Assembly: GCA_022414725.1 (NCBI GenBank)
Contig: CM039462.1
Location: 92,699,221 to 92,763,220 of the forward strand
Reading direction: 5' to 3'
Origin: Microglena sp. YARC
Lineage: Eukaryota; Chlorophyta; Chlorophyceae; Chlamydomonadales; Chlamydomonadaceae
Length of the DNA stretch: 64,000 bases
Shown here: positions 38,590 to 49,973 of the stretch, one piece after another
Position numbering within the stretch: the first letter of the stretch is position 1
Layout of the letters: every line of letters starts with the position of its first letter
Made by a program: the position numbers and the translations under genes
Notes under the pieces: model-generated
Seen by the model: only the letters and a program-made list of their open reading frames with translations
What the model was told of the DNA's origin: nothing
The model's database searches: none

Positions 38590-38920
38590 TATCAGCTAGA
38601 AAACACTCCGAGGAGTGGACAGAGATGTTGCAGCGGAACAGACGCGCCAATCTATACACGGAGACGAGAATAGCATTACAAGCACGGGAGACCCATCAAG
38701 GGGCACCAGTGATGGAAGTGGCGGCAGCCAGGAACCTAACAGGGTACAGGCCAGACCGGTGACGCAGCCAACAGGAAGCTGTCACTAAGTCACTCAAAGG
38801 ATGATACAGTCTACGGGAAGCTGTCACTACGTGAAGCTGGCAGAGCCGATAGTTCTAAGGAAGTACAGAAGTAGTCACCAAGTCATAAAACGCGTGAGAG
38901 CACCGCAATTCATGCTAACA
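38590..38920 (-). repeat. 5' LTR of the Copia element
   Basis: 331 bp. On the + strand it begins TATCAGCTAG and ends CATGCTAACA, followed by the GGATC duplication. It is followed (minus strand) by a leader with TACCACTGC shared among all three related elements. Confidence 0.9.
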
Positions 38921-38925
38921 GGATC

Positions 38926-39833
38926 AAAGGGGAGACGATGAGAGTATGGGAATCAATACGATAGGAACCAGAAGTCGTAGAGTCGTTTTTTGTTTTGTAG
39001 AAGCTGGCAAGGGGGCAAGATCCAGCTATTTGGTCGGCCCGTAGGGAGCTGACCTATGCGATAGGAACTGAGAAATTGGCCGAAATGTTGGTTAATTAAC
39101 CGACATGGTCGACAATGGTCGAAATTTCCAGAAAAAGCGGTCGGCGAATGAGGTTGTTAGTTATATTGCCTGTTGGGACGGTTGAACATTCAGCCGGAGA
39201 TGGGCGAAAAGTCGGTTGGAATGGTCAAGGTTGCTGCGATTGGTTAAGGTTGCTGCGATTGGAACTGAGAAAGTGGCCGAAAAGTCGGTTAATGAGCGAA
39301 ACGCGCGAGAAGTCGGTTGGGATGGTCGAAATCACAGAGAATCGGTTGACGAATGCGACTGTTAGTTATAATGCCTGTTGTAACGGTTGGAATTCCGCTT
39401 GGAGATGGGCGAACAGTCGGTTTGAATGGTCAGGAAGACAGTTGGATTGGGTCCGTCAGGGTGCGAAGGTGGTAAAACAATATAACCAACGCGTGACTGT
39501 TGCCGTCGCCATGCGAGGAGAGCCAACGGTATTTCAGCCAAGCAAGACGGAAGCCATTGGCAGAATTGTCATCGTCAAGCAAAACGGGCTATGCCGTCGC
39601 ATCTAACTGACATTCTGCCTGCCTGCCTGCCCCTAGCGCCTATTAGGGTGGATTCCCATTGGGGCCAGGATGGGGCTGGATGGGTCGTTACTTAACGAGA
39701 TTGAAAAACAAGTGACCACTTGCACACTTGTCGACTTAACGTACTTTGTACACCGTCCTTCGTACGTAGTCGCTGAGCTGGCATGCTGCGGATGTTCTGT
39801 AAAATACAATTATGCCCGGGGTCGGTCTCGAGC
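38926..39833. other. Spacer between Copia and the YR retrotransposon
   Basis: Holds two tandem ~200-bp copies around 39115-39430 (GGTCGAAATT..., TGTTAGTTATATTGCCTGTTG, GAGATGGGCGAAAAGTCGGTT). No gene recognised. Confidence 0.5.
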
Positions 39834-40022
39834 TGACTCTTACCTGAACGCGGTACAATCGAATGTACTCGAAGGAGGGGTCCGCCGAGGAGCAAGCCCT
39901 ACAGTACATGAAGGACAAGGGAAGGGAAGGTTCAAATAGAATGCGCCTAGGGATTCACCTTGCGTCTGTCAATCAAGGCATTGCTCTAGGCAACTGACGC
40001 CGCAACTCAGGCTTTTAAAATG
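39834..40022 (+). repeat. Split direct repeat A1
   Basis: 189 bp, begins TGACTCTTACCTGAACGCGG and ends CAGGCTTTTAAAATG, the last three bases being the gag start codon. Matches A2 at 53841 except for two single-base indels in G runs and two substitutions. Confidence 0.95.
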
Positions 40023-40292
40023 ACGACCAGCGCTAGGAATGGCGTGGCAAGGTCCGCGCCACCTCCCCAGAGGACGAGGAGCGTCTGTCGAGCGCTGGAC
40101 CTGGATCCCGCAGCGGGCCAGGCCCCGGCCGCGGCCAATGAGGCGCCCCTTAACGCTATCCCGGAAGACCCTCGCGAGCTCATCTCGCAGGCCGATGTCC
40201 GTCAGGAGACCCAGCCAGAGGCAGATCTACAGCCCTCTGTGCTGGCGACCCCAAGAGATCCGAGAGGGGCCTTCAGAGATTCAAACAAGGAG
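40020..40292 (+). CDS. YR-retrotransposon gag, exon 1
   Basis: ATG overlaps the end of A1. 91 codons (MTTSARNGVARSAPPPQRTR...), rich in Ala, Pro and Arg, no domain recognised. Ends NKE at a donor-like GTTAGT. The frame is phase 0 and joins exactly to SSKGLSLSRS after an acceptor at 41066. Confidence 0.65.
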
Positions 40293-41066
40293 GTTAGTGC
40301 CCTCCTTATGCCTAAGGAATGTGTGGAATAATTTTTCCCTGCCTTACTTCTTTATCTAAGGAACGTGTGGAATAATTTTTCCCTGCCTTACTTCTTGTCT
40401 AAGGAACGAGTGGAATTATTTTTCCCTGCCTTACTTCTTAGTCTAAGGAATGTGTGGAATTATTTTTCCCTGCCTTACTTCTTAGTCTAAGGAACGTGTG
40501 GAATTATTTTTCCCTGCCTGACTTCTTAGTCTAAGGAATGTGTGGAATTATTTTTCCCTGCCTTACTTCTTAGTCTAAAGGAATGTGTGGAATTATTTTT
40601 CCCTGCCTTACTTCTTATCTAAAGGAAAGTGTGGAATAAATTTTCTCTGCCTTAATTCTTAGTCTAAAGGAATGTGTGGAATAATTTGTCCCTGCCTTAC
40701 TTCTCTTTCGAAGGAATGTGTGGAATAATTTTTCCCTGCCTTACTTCTTAAGTCTGAAGGGATGTGTGGAATAATTTTTCCCTACCTTACTTCTCTGTCT
40801 AAGGAATGTGTGGAATAATTTGTCCCTGCCTTGCTTCTTTGCCTCGTAGATCGTGAGGACATATTTTTCTCCGCCATGCATACTTCCCTCTGAAAGCTGT
40901 GTAGAAACTTCTTTGCCTAGAAGATTAGTGTGGAAACACTTTCCCCTCTTGCATTTTCCACTCTCAAAGGCTGCGTGGGACTTCCCCCCCCCCCTACTTA
41001 TTTTCCTTAAGATCACCTGACCCCCTTCTTACTTCCCTACTCCACCCCCTTTCTCTGGCTTTACAG
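40293..41066 (+). repeat. Putative gag intron filled with a 41-bp minisatellite
   Basis: About thirteen units of CTAAGGAATGTGTGGAATAA followed by TTTTTCCCTGCCTTACTTCTTAGT fill 40300-40850. It ends with a pyrimidine-rich stretch and TCTGGCTTTACAG. Both boundaries are GT/AG and the flanking frames join in phase 0. Without splicing, stops in the array would end the protein at about 104 residues. Confidence 0.65.
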
Positions 41067-41582
41067 TCCTCCAAGGGACTGTCGCTCTCTCGCTCCATCC
41101 ACCCTCCTTCCAAGGTATCCACCAAGCCCACGCCACACCAGACCAAGTCTGGAAAAGAACATCCCAGCAACCCCTCCCACCCTTCACGCCTACCGTCCTT
41201 CAAACTGATGGATTGGGAGGAGAAACCAGTCCCGACAAAGGGAGCTGTGGAGATGACAGACCCTGCCGCCCACTTCCGTATCCTCATGCTGAAGGGTTCC
41301 CCCTTCCATGAAGCCATAGCTACATTCACGTGGGCTACGCCTGTGGAGTCCTCATCAGACACGCCAACGCTGATGGTCTCCCCGACACTTTTAGACCTCA
41401 AGCCCGGGGCCCATCTGCCCGGGGTTTTCACCTGGCATGTCTTGTCTGGTGCATTCTGGAATGGGATCACCTCTTCAACCATCAGGGCGCTGAGAAGGGC
41501 CCTTTGTGAGTGTATCCGCAAAGAGTTCCGAGTGAAGATGACGGAGCCCTCACCTCTGGAGTCCATGGAGGACATAGCCCCC
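41067..41582 (+). CDS. YR-retrotransposon gag, exon 2, part before the Copia insertion
   Basis: SSKGLSLSRSIHPPSKVSTK...LMDWEEKPVPTKGAVEM...FWNGITSSTIRALRRALCEC...LESMEDIAP. The frame is cut by the Copia-type element at the CCCCC target and resumes at 49974. Removing the element and one target copy restores the frame (MEDIAP-LIEDSF). Confidence 0.75.
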
Positions 41583-41912
41583 TATCAGCTTTAATACACT
41601 CCGTGGAGTGGACAGAGATGAAAGCAGCGGAACAGACGCGCCAATCTATACACGGAGACGAGAATAACATTACAAGCACAGGCGGACGCCAAAGGACACC
41701 AGCGGTGGGAGAGGCGGATGCCTGTAACCTGACTAGAACCTAAGCCAGGAATCTTAAGCCGGGCACAGGCAATACAGAGCGTGTCAGTGAGAGACCGGTG
41801 GCGCAGCCAACTGGAAGCTGTCACAGTACTGTCAGGACCGATAGTTCTAAGGGAGTACACAAGGAGTCACCAAGACATAAAACAAGTGAGAGCACCGCTA
41901 TTCATGCTGATA
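41583..41912 (-). repeat. LTR (3') of the element inserted in gag
   Basis: 330 bp; 324 of 330 identical to 49639-49968. Confidence 0.9.
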
Positions 41913-43607
41913 CTCCACCTATGACGCAGGTGACATACAATACTAGTACTCCACCTATGTCACTGGGGACATGGAACCATAAACTGGTAGCAAACAAAAA
42001 TTATTAAGGAACGGCGGAAAAACAGGAAACCAGAAGAAAGCCTTGTCTAAAATAAAAGGATGAGAAAGGATGAACCAAAAACCACTGTAGTACTCCGAAA
42101 ATGTAGCAGCAAAAAACTTGGGTCATACCGAGCTGAGCTGAGACCAAAAATGGAAATGTAACTATCCATGGTAAGCGCAAAAATACTATTCATCCAGAAT
42201 AGTAGGCACCAAACCAGAAAATCACAGGGAGGCCAAACAGAAATCAATCCTAATACCAAAGGAAGGGGAACAACGGTGACTGAAAGAACCGAGAACTTAA
42301 CCTAAAGAGAAGACTGAAAAAATCGTGTGAGAGCAGCACACGAGAGAATCAAAGCCTCAAGGACGCAGACAAGAGGACGCAGACAAGGGGACACTAAAGT
42401 CTACTATGGAAAAAGAAAGTCGATGGAAAAATCCACTACCTTAAAAACTATTCTTAGCATAGAATTCATGACTAGGTTGGGATGAAAAAAACCATGATGA
42501 ACTGGTTTCTTACTCAAAGATGGAAGTAAGAAAATGTATGAAAGTTAATTATCATAAATCCCCAGCTACGGCACTAACCAAAAACAGTCTAGGAGGTGGG
42601 TATCGCACCGCAAAGAACTCGTGCACTCAAGACAAACCAAGCGCCTAACCACAAGCAAACCAAACCTGCAGCAACTGAAAAAATCCAAAGGATGCGAAGT
42701 TAAATTTCAAGAAACTTGTAACCAACAAAGGAAACACAGTTCAATGATCAATAGAAGGTAAGATGTACAACCATAGTACATAAAACTTATTGTCCACTTG
42801 AAAAATAGGAAACGCAGAAAAAAGGACTTCAAAGAATTTACTGCAAAGGAAGGAATAAAAGGGCGCTTGAAATACACTCGGAAGAACAAGAAAGAGGTGA
42901 GCGGCGGTACATCTGCAAGTACAACTGCAAGTACATCTGCAAGTACAACTGCAAGATGACCCAGCCCACCAAATTACAGTAAAATCCAAAAGGAAATAAC
43001 TACTACACTCCACAAAAAGTTCTAATCACTTGAGGGGCTGGTGATCTAAAAACAGTGTGGAGTAAAAAGAAATAGCTAATCTATGATGAGCTCCACCGAA
43101 TGAACCATCTGCCTATGGAACTAAGAGTCAGAAACCATCAAGACGCTATAACGGTGTTCTGAATTAATTACCACCTTCCACCAAAACCAAGAAAGACAGC
43201 CGAAAGGAAGATGCCTAAACAAAGCGTCGTAACGCTCCACCAACCTAGACTACCCTATAAGTCAGTCTAGGAGGTGCTGAGGAATAGGCACCCACACATA
43301 GGGCCATGTTAACCTACGTCTGAGAACCATCAGCACCATCAATTTGACAGCCCCAAGGGGGCTAGCAGGTAGTACAACCCCCAGGACAGGCCGAGCACTG
43401 CCTGCAGGGTCGGCATTCTTTGCCTCTAAATCAATGAATCCTGGGTTGACTGGAACACCCCAGCCATACACAGTATCAGAGCCAGACTAGTGTTCAAGAT
43501 CATCACTCACTCCACGTGACGGCTAAATCATCGCAATGCCTTGTCCGGTATAAACCACCAGGGACGACAGGAGGCGAAGGGATCAACAACGCCTGAAGCC
43601 ATCCGAA
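41913..43607. other. Non-coding interior shared with the nested element
   Basis: Nearly the same sequence, in the same order, occurs at 43953-45500 (landmarks: CACTGGGGACAT, AAAACAGGAAACCAGAAGAA, GATGAGCTCCACCGAA, CAGTCTAGGAGGTGCTGAGG). No long ORF apart from a short remnant of the Copia spacer on the minus strand (43262-43471). The nested copy has a ~100-bp block near 44360-44460 (GATCCGGGAATAGGAACCTA) that also occurs in the autonomous element at 32620. Confidence 0.7.
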
Positions 43608-43612
43608 CAGGT

Positions 43613-43952
43613 TATCAGCTTGGATAACACTCCGGAGAATGGACTTTGTGTGTGCAGCACGCCAATCTATAAATGCGGAGACGAGAATAAATATTACAAA
43701 AGACTGGGGAACCATAAAGGGACACCAGCGGAGGAAAGGGGCGGTAGCCTGGAACCTGATCAGGGTACAGGCTAGACAGCGCGTGTCAGAAGAACCGATG
43801 ACACAGTCAACAGGAAGTCGTCACAGTGTCATGAAGAATGACACAGTCTACGGGAAGCTGACATAGTACTGTCAGGACCGATAGTTCTAAGGGAGTACAT
43901 AAGGAGTCACCAAGACATAAAACAAGCGAGAGCACCGCTATTCATGCTGATA
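43613..43952 (-). repeat. LTR (3') of the youngest nested element
   Basis: 340 bp, 339 identical to 47637-47976. Confidence 0.9.
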
Positions 43953-46900
43953 CTCCACCTATGACGCAGGTGACATACAATACTAGTACTCCACCTATGG
44001 CACTGGGGACATAGAACCATAAACTGGTAGCAAACAAAAATTATTAAGGAACGGCGGAAAAACAGGAAACCAGAAGAAAGCCTTGTCTAAAATAAAAGGA
44101 TGAGAAAGGATGAACCAAAAACCACTGTAGTACTCCGAAAATGTAGCAGCAAAAAACTTGGGTCATACCGAGCTGAGCTGAGACCAAAATGGAAATGTAA
44201 CCATCCATGGTAAGCGCAAAAAATACTATTCATCCAGAATAGTAGGCACCAAACCAGAAAATCACAGGGAGGCCAAACAGAAATCAATCCTAATACCAAA
44301 GGAAGGGGAACAACGGTGACTGAAAGAACCGAGAACTTAACTTAAAGAGAAGACTGAAAAAATCGTATATCAAAGTTGGGGAACAACGGTATAGAAAACC
44401 CGATCCGGGAATAGGAACCTAACGCCAATCAATGATAACCAAAGAGACGGATTGAAATATCGTGTGAGCGCAGCTCACGAGAGAATCAAAGCCTAAAGGA
44501 CGCAGACAAGAGGACACTAAAGACTACGATGGAAAAAAAAAAGTCGATGGAAAAATCCACTACCTTAAAAACTATTCTTAGCATAGAATTCATGACTAGG
44601 TTGGGATGAAAAAACCATGATGAACTGGTTTCTCACTCAAAGATGGAAGTAAGAAGATTTATGAAAGTTAATTATCATAAATCCCCAGCTACGGCACTAA
44701 CGAAAAACATTCTAAGAGGTGGGTATCGCACCGCAAAGAACTCATGCACTCAAGACACACCAAGCGCCTAACCACAAGCAAACCAAACCTGCAGTAACTG
44801 AAAAAATCCAAAGGATGCGAAGTTAAAATTTTCAAGAAACTTGTAACCAACAAAGGAAACACAGTTCAATGAACAATAGAAGGGTAGATGTACACCCATA
44901 GTACATAAAACCTATTGTCCACCTGAAAAATAGTAAACGCATAAAAAGGACTTCAAAGAATTTACTGCAAAGGATGGACTGAAAGGGCGCTTGAAATACA
45001 CTCGGAAAACAAGAAAGAGGTGAGCGGCGGTACATCTGCAAGTACAACTGCAAGATTACCCAGCCCACCAATTCACAGTAAAATCCGAAGGGAAACAACT
45101 ACTACACTCCACAAAAAGTTCCAATCACATGAGGGGCTGGTGATCTAAAAACAGTGTGGAGTAAAAAGAAATAGCTAATCTATGATGAGCTCCACCGAAC
45201 GAACCATCTGCCTATGGAACTAAGAGTCAGAAACCATCAAGACGCTATAACGGTGGTCTGAATTAAGTACCACCTTCCACCAAAAACAAGAAAGACAGCT
45301 GAAAGGAAGCTGCCTAAACAAAGCGTCGTAACGCTCCACCAATCTAGACTACCCTATAAGTCAGTCTAGGAGGTGCTGAGGAATAGGCACTCACACATAG
45401 GGCCATGTTAACCTACGTATGAGAACCAGCAGCACCTAAAACAATGAATCCTGGGTTGACTGTAACACCCCAGCCATACGCAGTATCAAGCTAGACCAGT
45501 GTTCAAGATCATCACTTACCCATTCGGCAACGGCTACATCATCACATGGGCTTGACCCGAGTAATCCACCAGGGACGACAGGAGGCGTCGGAATTATCGA
45601 CACCCGCGAGCCATCCGAGGTGGTCGGAGGTTGGCGACTATTAGTCAATGGACCTGATCCAGGTACCACTATGATCGAAGGCTGTCTAAATCCTAAAGCT
45701 TCACCGCTAAAACGTGGCACAGAGGAGGGCCTGGCGACCCCCTGAGATTCGGCTAAGATTATAGTTGGATATCCAACTCCCCCCCGCCCTAAAACTTCAC
45801 ACACAATACAGCAAGATCAGGCCCTGGTCTAGAATGCAACAATGATACATCCAGCCAGGCCAGCCAACAACAATTGGGGTTGTTAAAGGGCGTAGGGAAT
45901 TACCGGTAACACATAACATATCACCGTTTGATGACAGGAGGGATGCAAGCGGGCACGGGGACCCATACTAAGGGGAGAACCCAGAAAGACAGTTTAGAAC
46001 TGAACTGGAGATAGAGAGTACATCACTACTCACTACTAACTGGCGCAACATTGGAAACCCAAATATAATAACCCTTACTCACCAGGGAATACCCAACCAG
46101 TCTACCAAATAATGCCTTTCTAACTAGCTTGTTGCGTGACTGCCCAATACTAAGATTACATAGCAAGGGCAACCAAACAAACGCAACAACGACACATCAG
46201 GTGCAACCCCAAAGAAAAGCTCCGAAGGAGTCTTGTCTCCCTAGATGAACACGCGATTGCGAAGATAACACACTAGCACCATGCTGAGCAGTGTCATCAT
46301 CAACAACTCATGCATGCCCCAACTAATCGAGATCAACCATGCCTCTATACCACTTAACTAAAAAATCCTAAGCCCTATCAGAACTCAAACACTTGAACCC
46401 AAACTTACGTAGCTAAGGCATACACCTAAGGGGGAAACCAGGGGCACGGGAAGACAAAGTAGTAACATCTGTCGAACCACGGAACGCACCCAGGGGTCAC
46501 AAGGAGCCTAAGAGAGAAAAATATCCACCAAGATATCACCAAGATATCATGCCAAAGATCCTCCACGGCCGCTTGGACTAGGGCCAGGACGGCGTCCACT
46601 GCGGCCTGTAGCATGGGCGAAGTCCGGCGCTGCGAGACCTGGGATCACAGAAGGTGGGGAAGCGTTAGGTCGAAGTCGAGATTTGAGGTATGGGAAAAAG
46701 GAGACGAGAATGACAGTGCAGCAAGTCACACCTGGTGCAGAAAATCGCACCAATGGCAGAAAATCGCAAATCGCAAGGGCAGAATTCGAACATTTATCGC
46801 TAGGATGCGAAAAGCAGAGCCGAGGCATGTAAAGGTCCTAATATCCCGCCGTCGATGATCAGTCAATCTCAAGTCCCCCCCTCTATCGCTCGACTCACCC

Positions 46901-47636
46901 GGTTGGGGGGTAGAGGGAGCAGCACCCGTAGTGGTGCTGACCATACCCCCCTGCTTCCTACCACCTCCAGAATCTCCAGGTCCAGACGCGTAGGTCGTCC
47001 TCCTCTGGCGAATCCTACGGCAGTGCCGGCGATCCGCCAGCTTGATCGAAAAAATTCTCCAGAAGGTAGCACAGAGCCACTAGAGCGCAAGCTCATGCCA
47101 GTAGCCGACCGTCGGCAGGGCAGAGCAAAGGGGGCAAAGACGACGTAGACATCAGCAGGGAGCTTGGTCGGCTTGGCAACCTCCGGTATGCAGGCAGAGC
47201 CTCAAACACCGGAGAAAGGTCAGCGACGACAAGGACGCGAGCAGACGAAGACGGGGTATCTCCACCGATGTCCAGAATAGTCGCCGACTTGAGTCTGCAC
47301 GTCACAGGCATCTACGACAGACGGGAGGAGGCGACAGACGGCAGGGGAGGAAAAAGAAGAGAAGATGGAGGAATGACCGGGGGGGTTACTTCCACGATGG
47401 CGGAAGGACTCTCATGACCGCTAGCAGAGGCAGCTGGTGCACAAACGTCTAGCCAATCATCAAGAGGAGCCGTTCCTCCGTTGGAAGGATTGGTCGCAGC
47501 CATCGCTGAGAATGATACTGCGCATCCCGCGCGTCCAGGAAAGACCATCCATGTCATGGAGTTTCTCAAAATGGCGGGAGGTCCTCGCGGAAGTTGCATC
47601 GCAAAGCAGTGGTAGTAAATGAAGGGCCGTATAACC

Positions 47637-47976
47637 TATCAGCTTGGATAACACTCCGGAGAGTGGACTTTGTGTGTGCAGCACGCCAATCTATAAATGC
47701 GGAGACGAGAATAAATATTACAAAAGACTGGGGAACCATAAAGGGACACCAGCGGAGGAAAGGGGCGGTAGCCTGGAACCTGATCAGGGTACAGGCTAGA
47801 CAGCGCGTGTCAGAAGAACCGATGACACAGTCAACAGGAAGTCGTCACAGTGTCATGAAGAATGACACAGTCTACGGGAAGCTGACATAGTACTGTCAGG
47901 ACCGATAGTTCTAAGGGAGTACATAAGGAGTCACCAAGACATAAAACAAGCGAGAGCACCGCTATTCATGCTGATA
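47637..47976 (-). repeat. LTR (5') of the youngest nested element
   Basis: 340 bp; followed by the CAGGT target duplication, after which the outer element's interior resumes. Confidence 0.9.
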
Positions 47977-47981
47977 CAGGT

Positions 47982-48307
47982 GGACGGGGGGTGGCGACTA
48001 TTAGACAATGGACCTATATCAGGCACCACTATGACCTGAGGCTGTCCTAATCCTAGAGCTTCGCTGACGGAATGTGGCGCAGAGGAGGGCCTGGCGACCC
48101 CCGGAGAGGCGGATGCCTGTAACCTGACTAGAACCTAAGCCAGGAATCTTAAGCCGGGCACAGGCAATACAGAGCGTGTCAGTGAGAGACCGGTGACGCA
48201 GCCAACAGGAAGCTGTCACAGTACTGTCAGGACCGATAGTTCTAAGGGAGTACACAAGGAGTCACCAAGACATAAAATAAGTGAGAGCACCGCTATGCAT
48301 GCTGATA
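47982..48307 (-). pseudogene. Copia spacer fragment fused to a truncated LTR
   Basis: 47982-48103 matches the Copia spacer region at 34610-34730 (GTGGCGACTATTAG, ATCCTAGAGCTTCGC). At 48104 it switches to the last ~204 bp of a 41583-type LTR (GAGGCGGATGCCTGTAACCT ... GCTGATA). The truncated LTR ends exactly where LINE-like sequence starts. Confidence 0.7.
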
Positions 48308-49128
48308 TGGGTCCAGGGAACGCAGCAGGACAATAGTATCATCCGCATATTTGCAGCCCGTACAAGGAGATCCAGGTTTAATATCCATTCCGATATTCTT
48401 GTGTAGCAACCAGTGTTGGAGTGCTTGCATGGCAAAGAGAAAGAGGAGAGGTGAAAGTGGATCCCCTTGTCGGACACCGGCCAAGAACTCAAAAGCTCGT
48501 GACCGGAACCCATTAACCATAGCTCGGGTGGCTGTAGAGGACAGGAGAAGCCGAACCCACGTAAGGAAACCACCGCCAAGGCCAGCAACCTCTAGGCATT
48601 GGAAAAGGAAGGCACGGTCCAGGGTGTTATACGCCTTCCGGAAGTCCAGAAAGGCCAACACCCCAGATTTATTCTGCGCTTTGAGCAACTCAGGGAGAAG
48701 TTGAAGAAACAAGATAGCATCCCCAATCTGCCGGCACGGCAGAAAGGCGGATTGCTCTGGGGAAATGATCCGATTCATGACCGGGCCCAGCCTGTTGGCT
48801 AGAACCTTAGCCAAAATACGGTAGTCTGTATTCACAAGGGTAATAGGTCGGTAATTACCAGCATCCAGTTTATCACCCCCTTTCCCGAGGATGATGAGCG
48901 AGCCCTCCAGAAACTCAGGAGGAAGGAGTTCCTTTGTACCCATGGCAGAGTACAGCCGACAGAGCAGAGGGGTGAAGCAATCGGCGAAGGTACGATAGAG
49001 CTTGATCGGGATGCCATCAGGTCCAGGCGACTTGCCTGGGGGAGACCGACTCCAAAAATCTGGATTTGTTTTCATTTGGAGACTCCAAAAATCTGGATTT
49101 GTTTTCATTTGGGTAAAATTATATACTA
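48308..49128 (-). pseudogene. LINE-type reverse transcriptase fragment
   Basis: Minus strand, one open frame: SPPGKSPGPDGIPIKLYRTF, LIILGKGGDKLDAGNYRPIT (the N-Y-R-P-I motif), ANRLGPVMNRIISPEQSAFL, VLAFLDFRKAYNTLDRAFLF (catalytic Asp), GVRQGDPLSPLLFLFAMQAL, CKYADDTIVLL (Y-A-D-D). This is the palm/fingers region of a non-LTR retrotransposon RT; the endonuclease, thumb and ends are missing. A 28-bp tandem duplication (CCAAAAATCTGGATTTG twice, 49045-49115) lies at its 5' edge. It lies inside the Copia-type element, so it was captured or inserted there. Confidence 0.85.
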
Positions 49129-49638
49129 AACAATTTTAAGTTGCCTACTAGAGCGCAAGCTCATGCCAGTAGCCGACCGTCGGCAGGGCAGAGCAAAGGG
49201 GGCACAGACGACGTAGACATCAGCAGGGAGCTTGGTCGGCTTGGCAACCTCCGGTATGCAGGCAGAGCCGCAAACACCGGAGAAATGGTAGCGACGTCAA
49301 GGACGCGAGCAGACGAAGACGGGGAACCTCCACCGATGTCCAGGCTAGTCGCCGACTTGAGTCTGCGCGTCACAGGCATCTACGGCAGACGGGAGGAGGC
49401 GACAGACGGCAGGGGAGGAAAAAGAAGGGAAGATGGAGGAATGATTGGGGGGGTTACTTCCACGATGGCGGAAGGATCCTCCTCTCCGGCAGCAAAGGCC
49501 GCTGGCGCGCAATCGTCTAGCCAATTTGTCGTCATGTCAGGACTTCGGAACTTCCAGAATGAAGCTCGTTGAAGCCAAGTAGAGGACGACGCATAAGATG
49601 CATTGCAAAGCAGTGGTACCATGAGGAGCCCGATAACC
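49129..49638 (-). pseudogene. Degraded Copia gag start region of the outer element
   Basis: Near-copy of 47080-47630 (AGCGCAAGCTCATGCCAGTA, GGTCGGCTTGGCAACCTCCG). Minus-strand peptide DDCAPAAFAAGEEDPSAIVE matches the N-terminal Gag of 32048-38920. No start-to-stop ORF. Confidence 0.65.
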
Positions 49639-49968
49639 TATCAGCTTTAATACACTCCGTGGAGTGGACAGAGATGAAAGCAGCGGAACAGACGCGCCAA
49701 TCTATACACGGAGACGAGAATAGCATTACAAGGACAGGCGGACGCCAAAGTACACCAGTGGTGGGAGAGGCGGATGCCTGTAACCTGACTAGAACCTAAG
49801 CCAGGAATCTTAAGCCGGGCACAGGCAATACAGAGCGTGTCAGTGAGAGACCGGTGACGCAGCCAACAGGAAGCTGTCACAGTACTGTCAGGACCGATAG
49901 TTCTAAGGGAGTACACAAGGAGTCACCAAGACATAAAACAAGTGAGAGCACCGCTATTCATGCTGATA
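49639..49968 (-). repeat. LTR (5') of the element inserted in gag
   Basis: 330 bp, TATCAGC...GCTGATA, followed by CCCCC and the resumed gag frame. Confidence 0.9.
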
Positions 49969-49973
49969 CCCCC

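Larger units (their letters stand above)
32048..38920 (-). mobile_element. Nearly intact Ty1/Copia retrotransposon
   Basis: 331-bp LTRs (32048-32378 and 38590-38920, five differences) and a GGATC duplication on both sides (32043-32047, 38921-38925). Coding strand is minus: gag, protease, integrase, reverse transcriptase, RNase H in that order, which defines Copia. Read on the minus strand the LTR starts TGT(T/C)AGCATG and ends GCTGATA. Lesions in the coding frame are few: a TAG between gag and protease, two TGA, and single-base frame changes in gag and before RNase H. The same LTR family frames the two nested elements at 41.6-50.0 kb. Confidence 0.92.
43613..47976 (-). mobile_element. Youngest nested Copia-type element
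   Basis: 340-bp LTRs (43613-43952, 47637-47976; one difference) and CAGGT on both sides (43608-43612, 47977-47981). It keeps a degraded minus-strand Copia spacer (45436-45804: EALGFRQPSIIVVPGSGPL, SSPCDDVAVAEWVSDDLEHW), traces of integrase-C/RT DNA at 46.0-46.4 kb, and the gag start region near 47.3-47.6 kb. No complete enzyme domain, so non-autonomous. Confidence 0.9.
41583..49968 (-). mobile_element. Copia-type element inserted in gag, largely non-coding interior
   Basis: 330-bp LTRs (41583-41912, 49639-49968; six differences) and a CCCCC duplication (41578-41582, 49969-49973). LTRs start TATCAGC and end GCTGATA on the + strand, the family of 32048-38920. The interior keeps only scraps of Copia coding (YGWGVPVNPGFIDLEAK at 43.4 kb, the gag start near 49.6 kb). 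Instead it holds non-coding sequence, a chimeric LTR/LINE piece at 48.0-49.1 kb, and the younger insertion 43613-47976. Probably moved by an autonomous relative. Confidence 0.88.
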
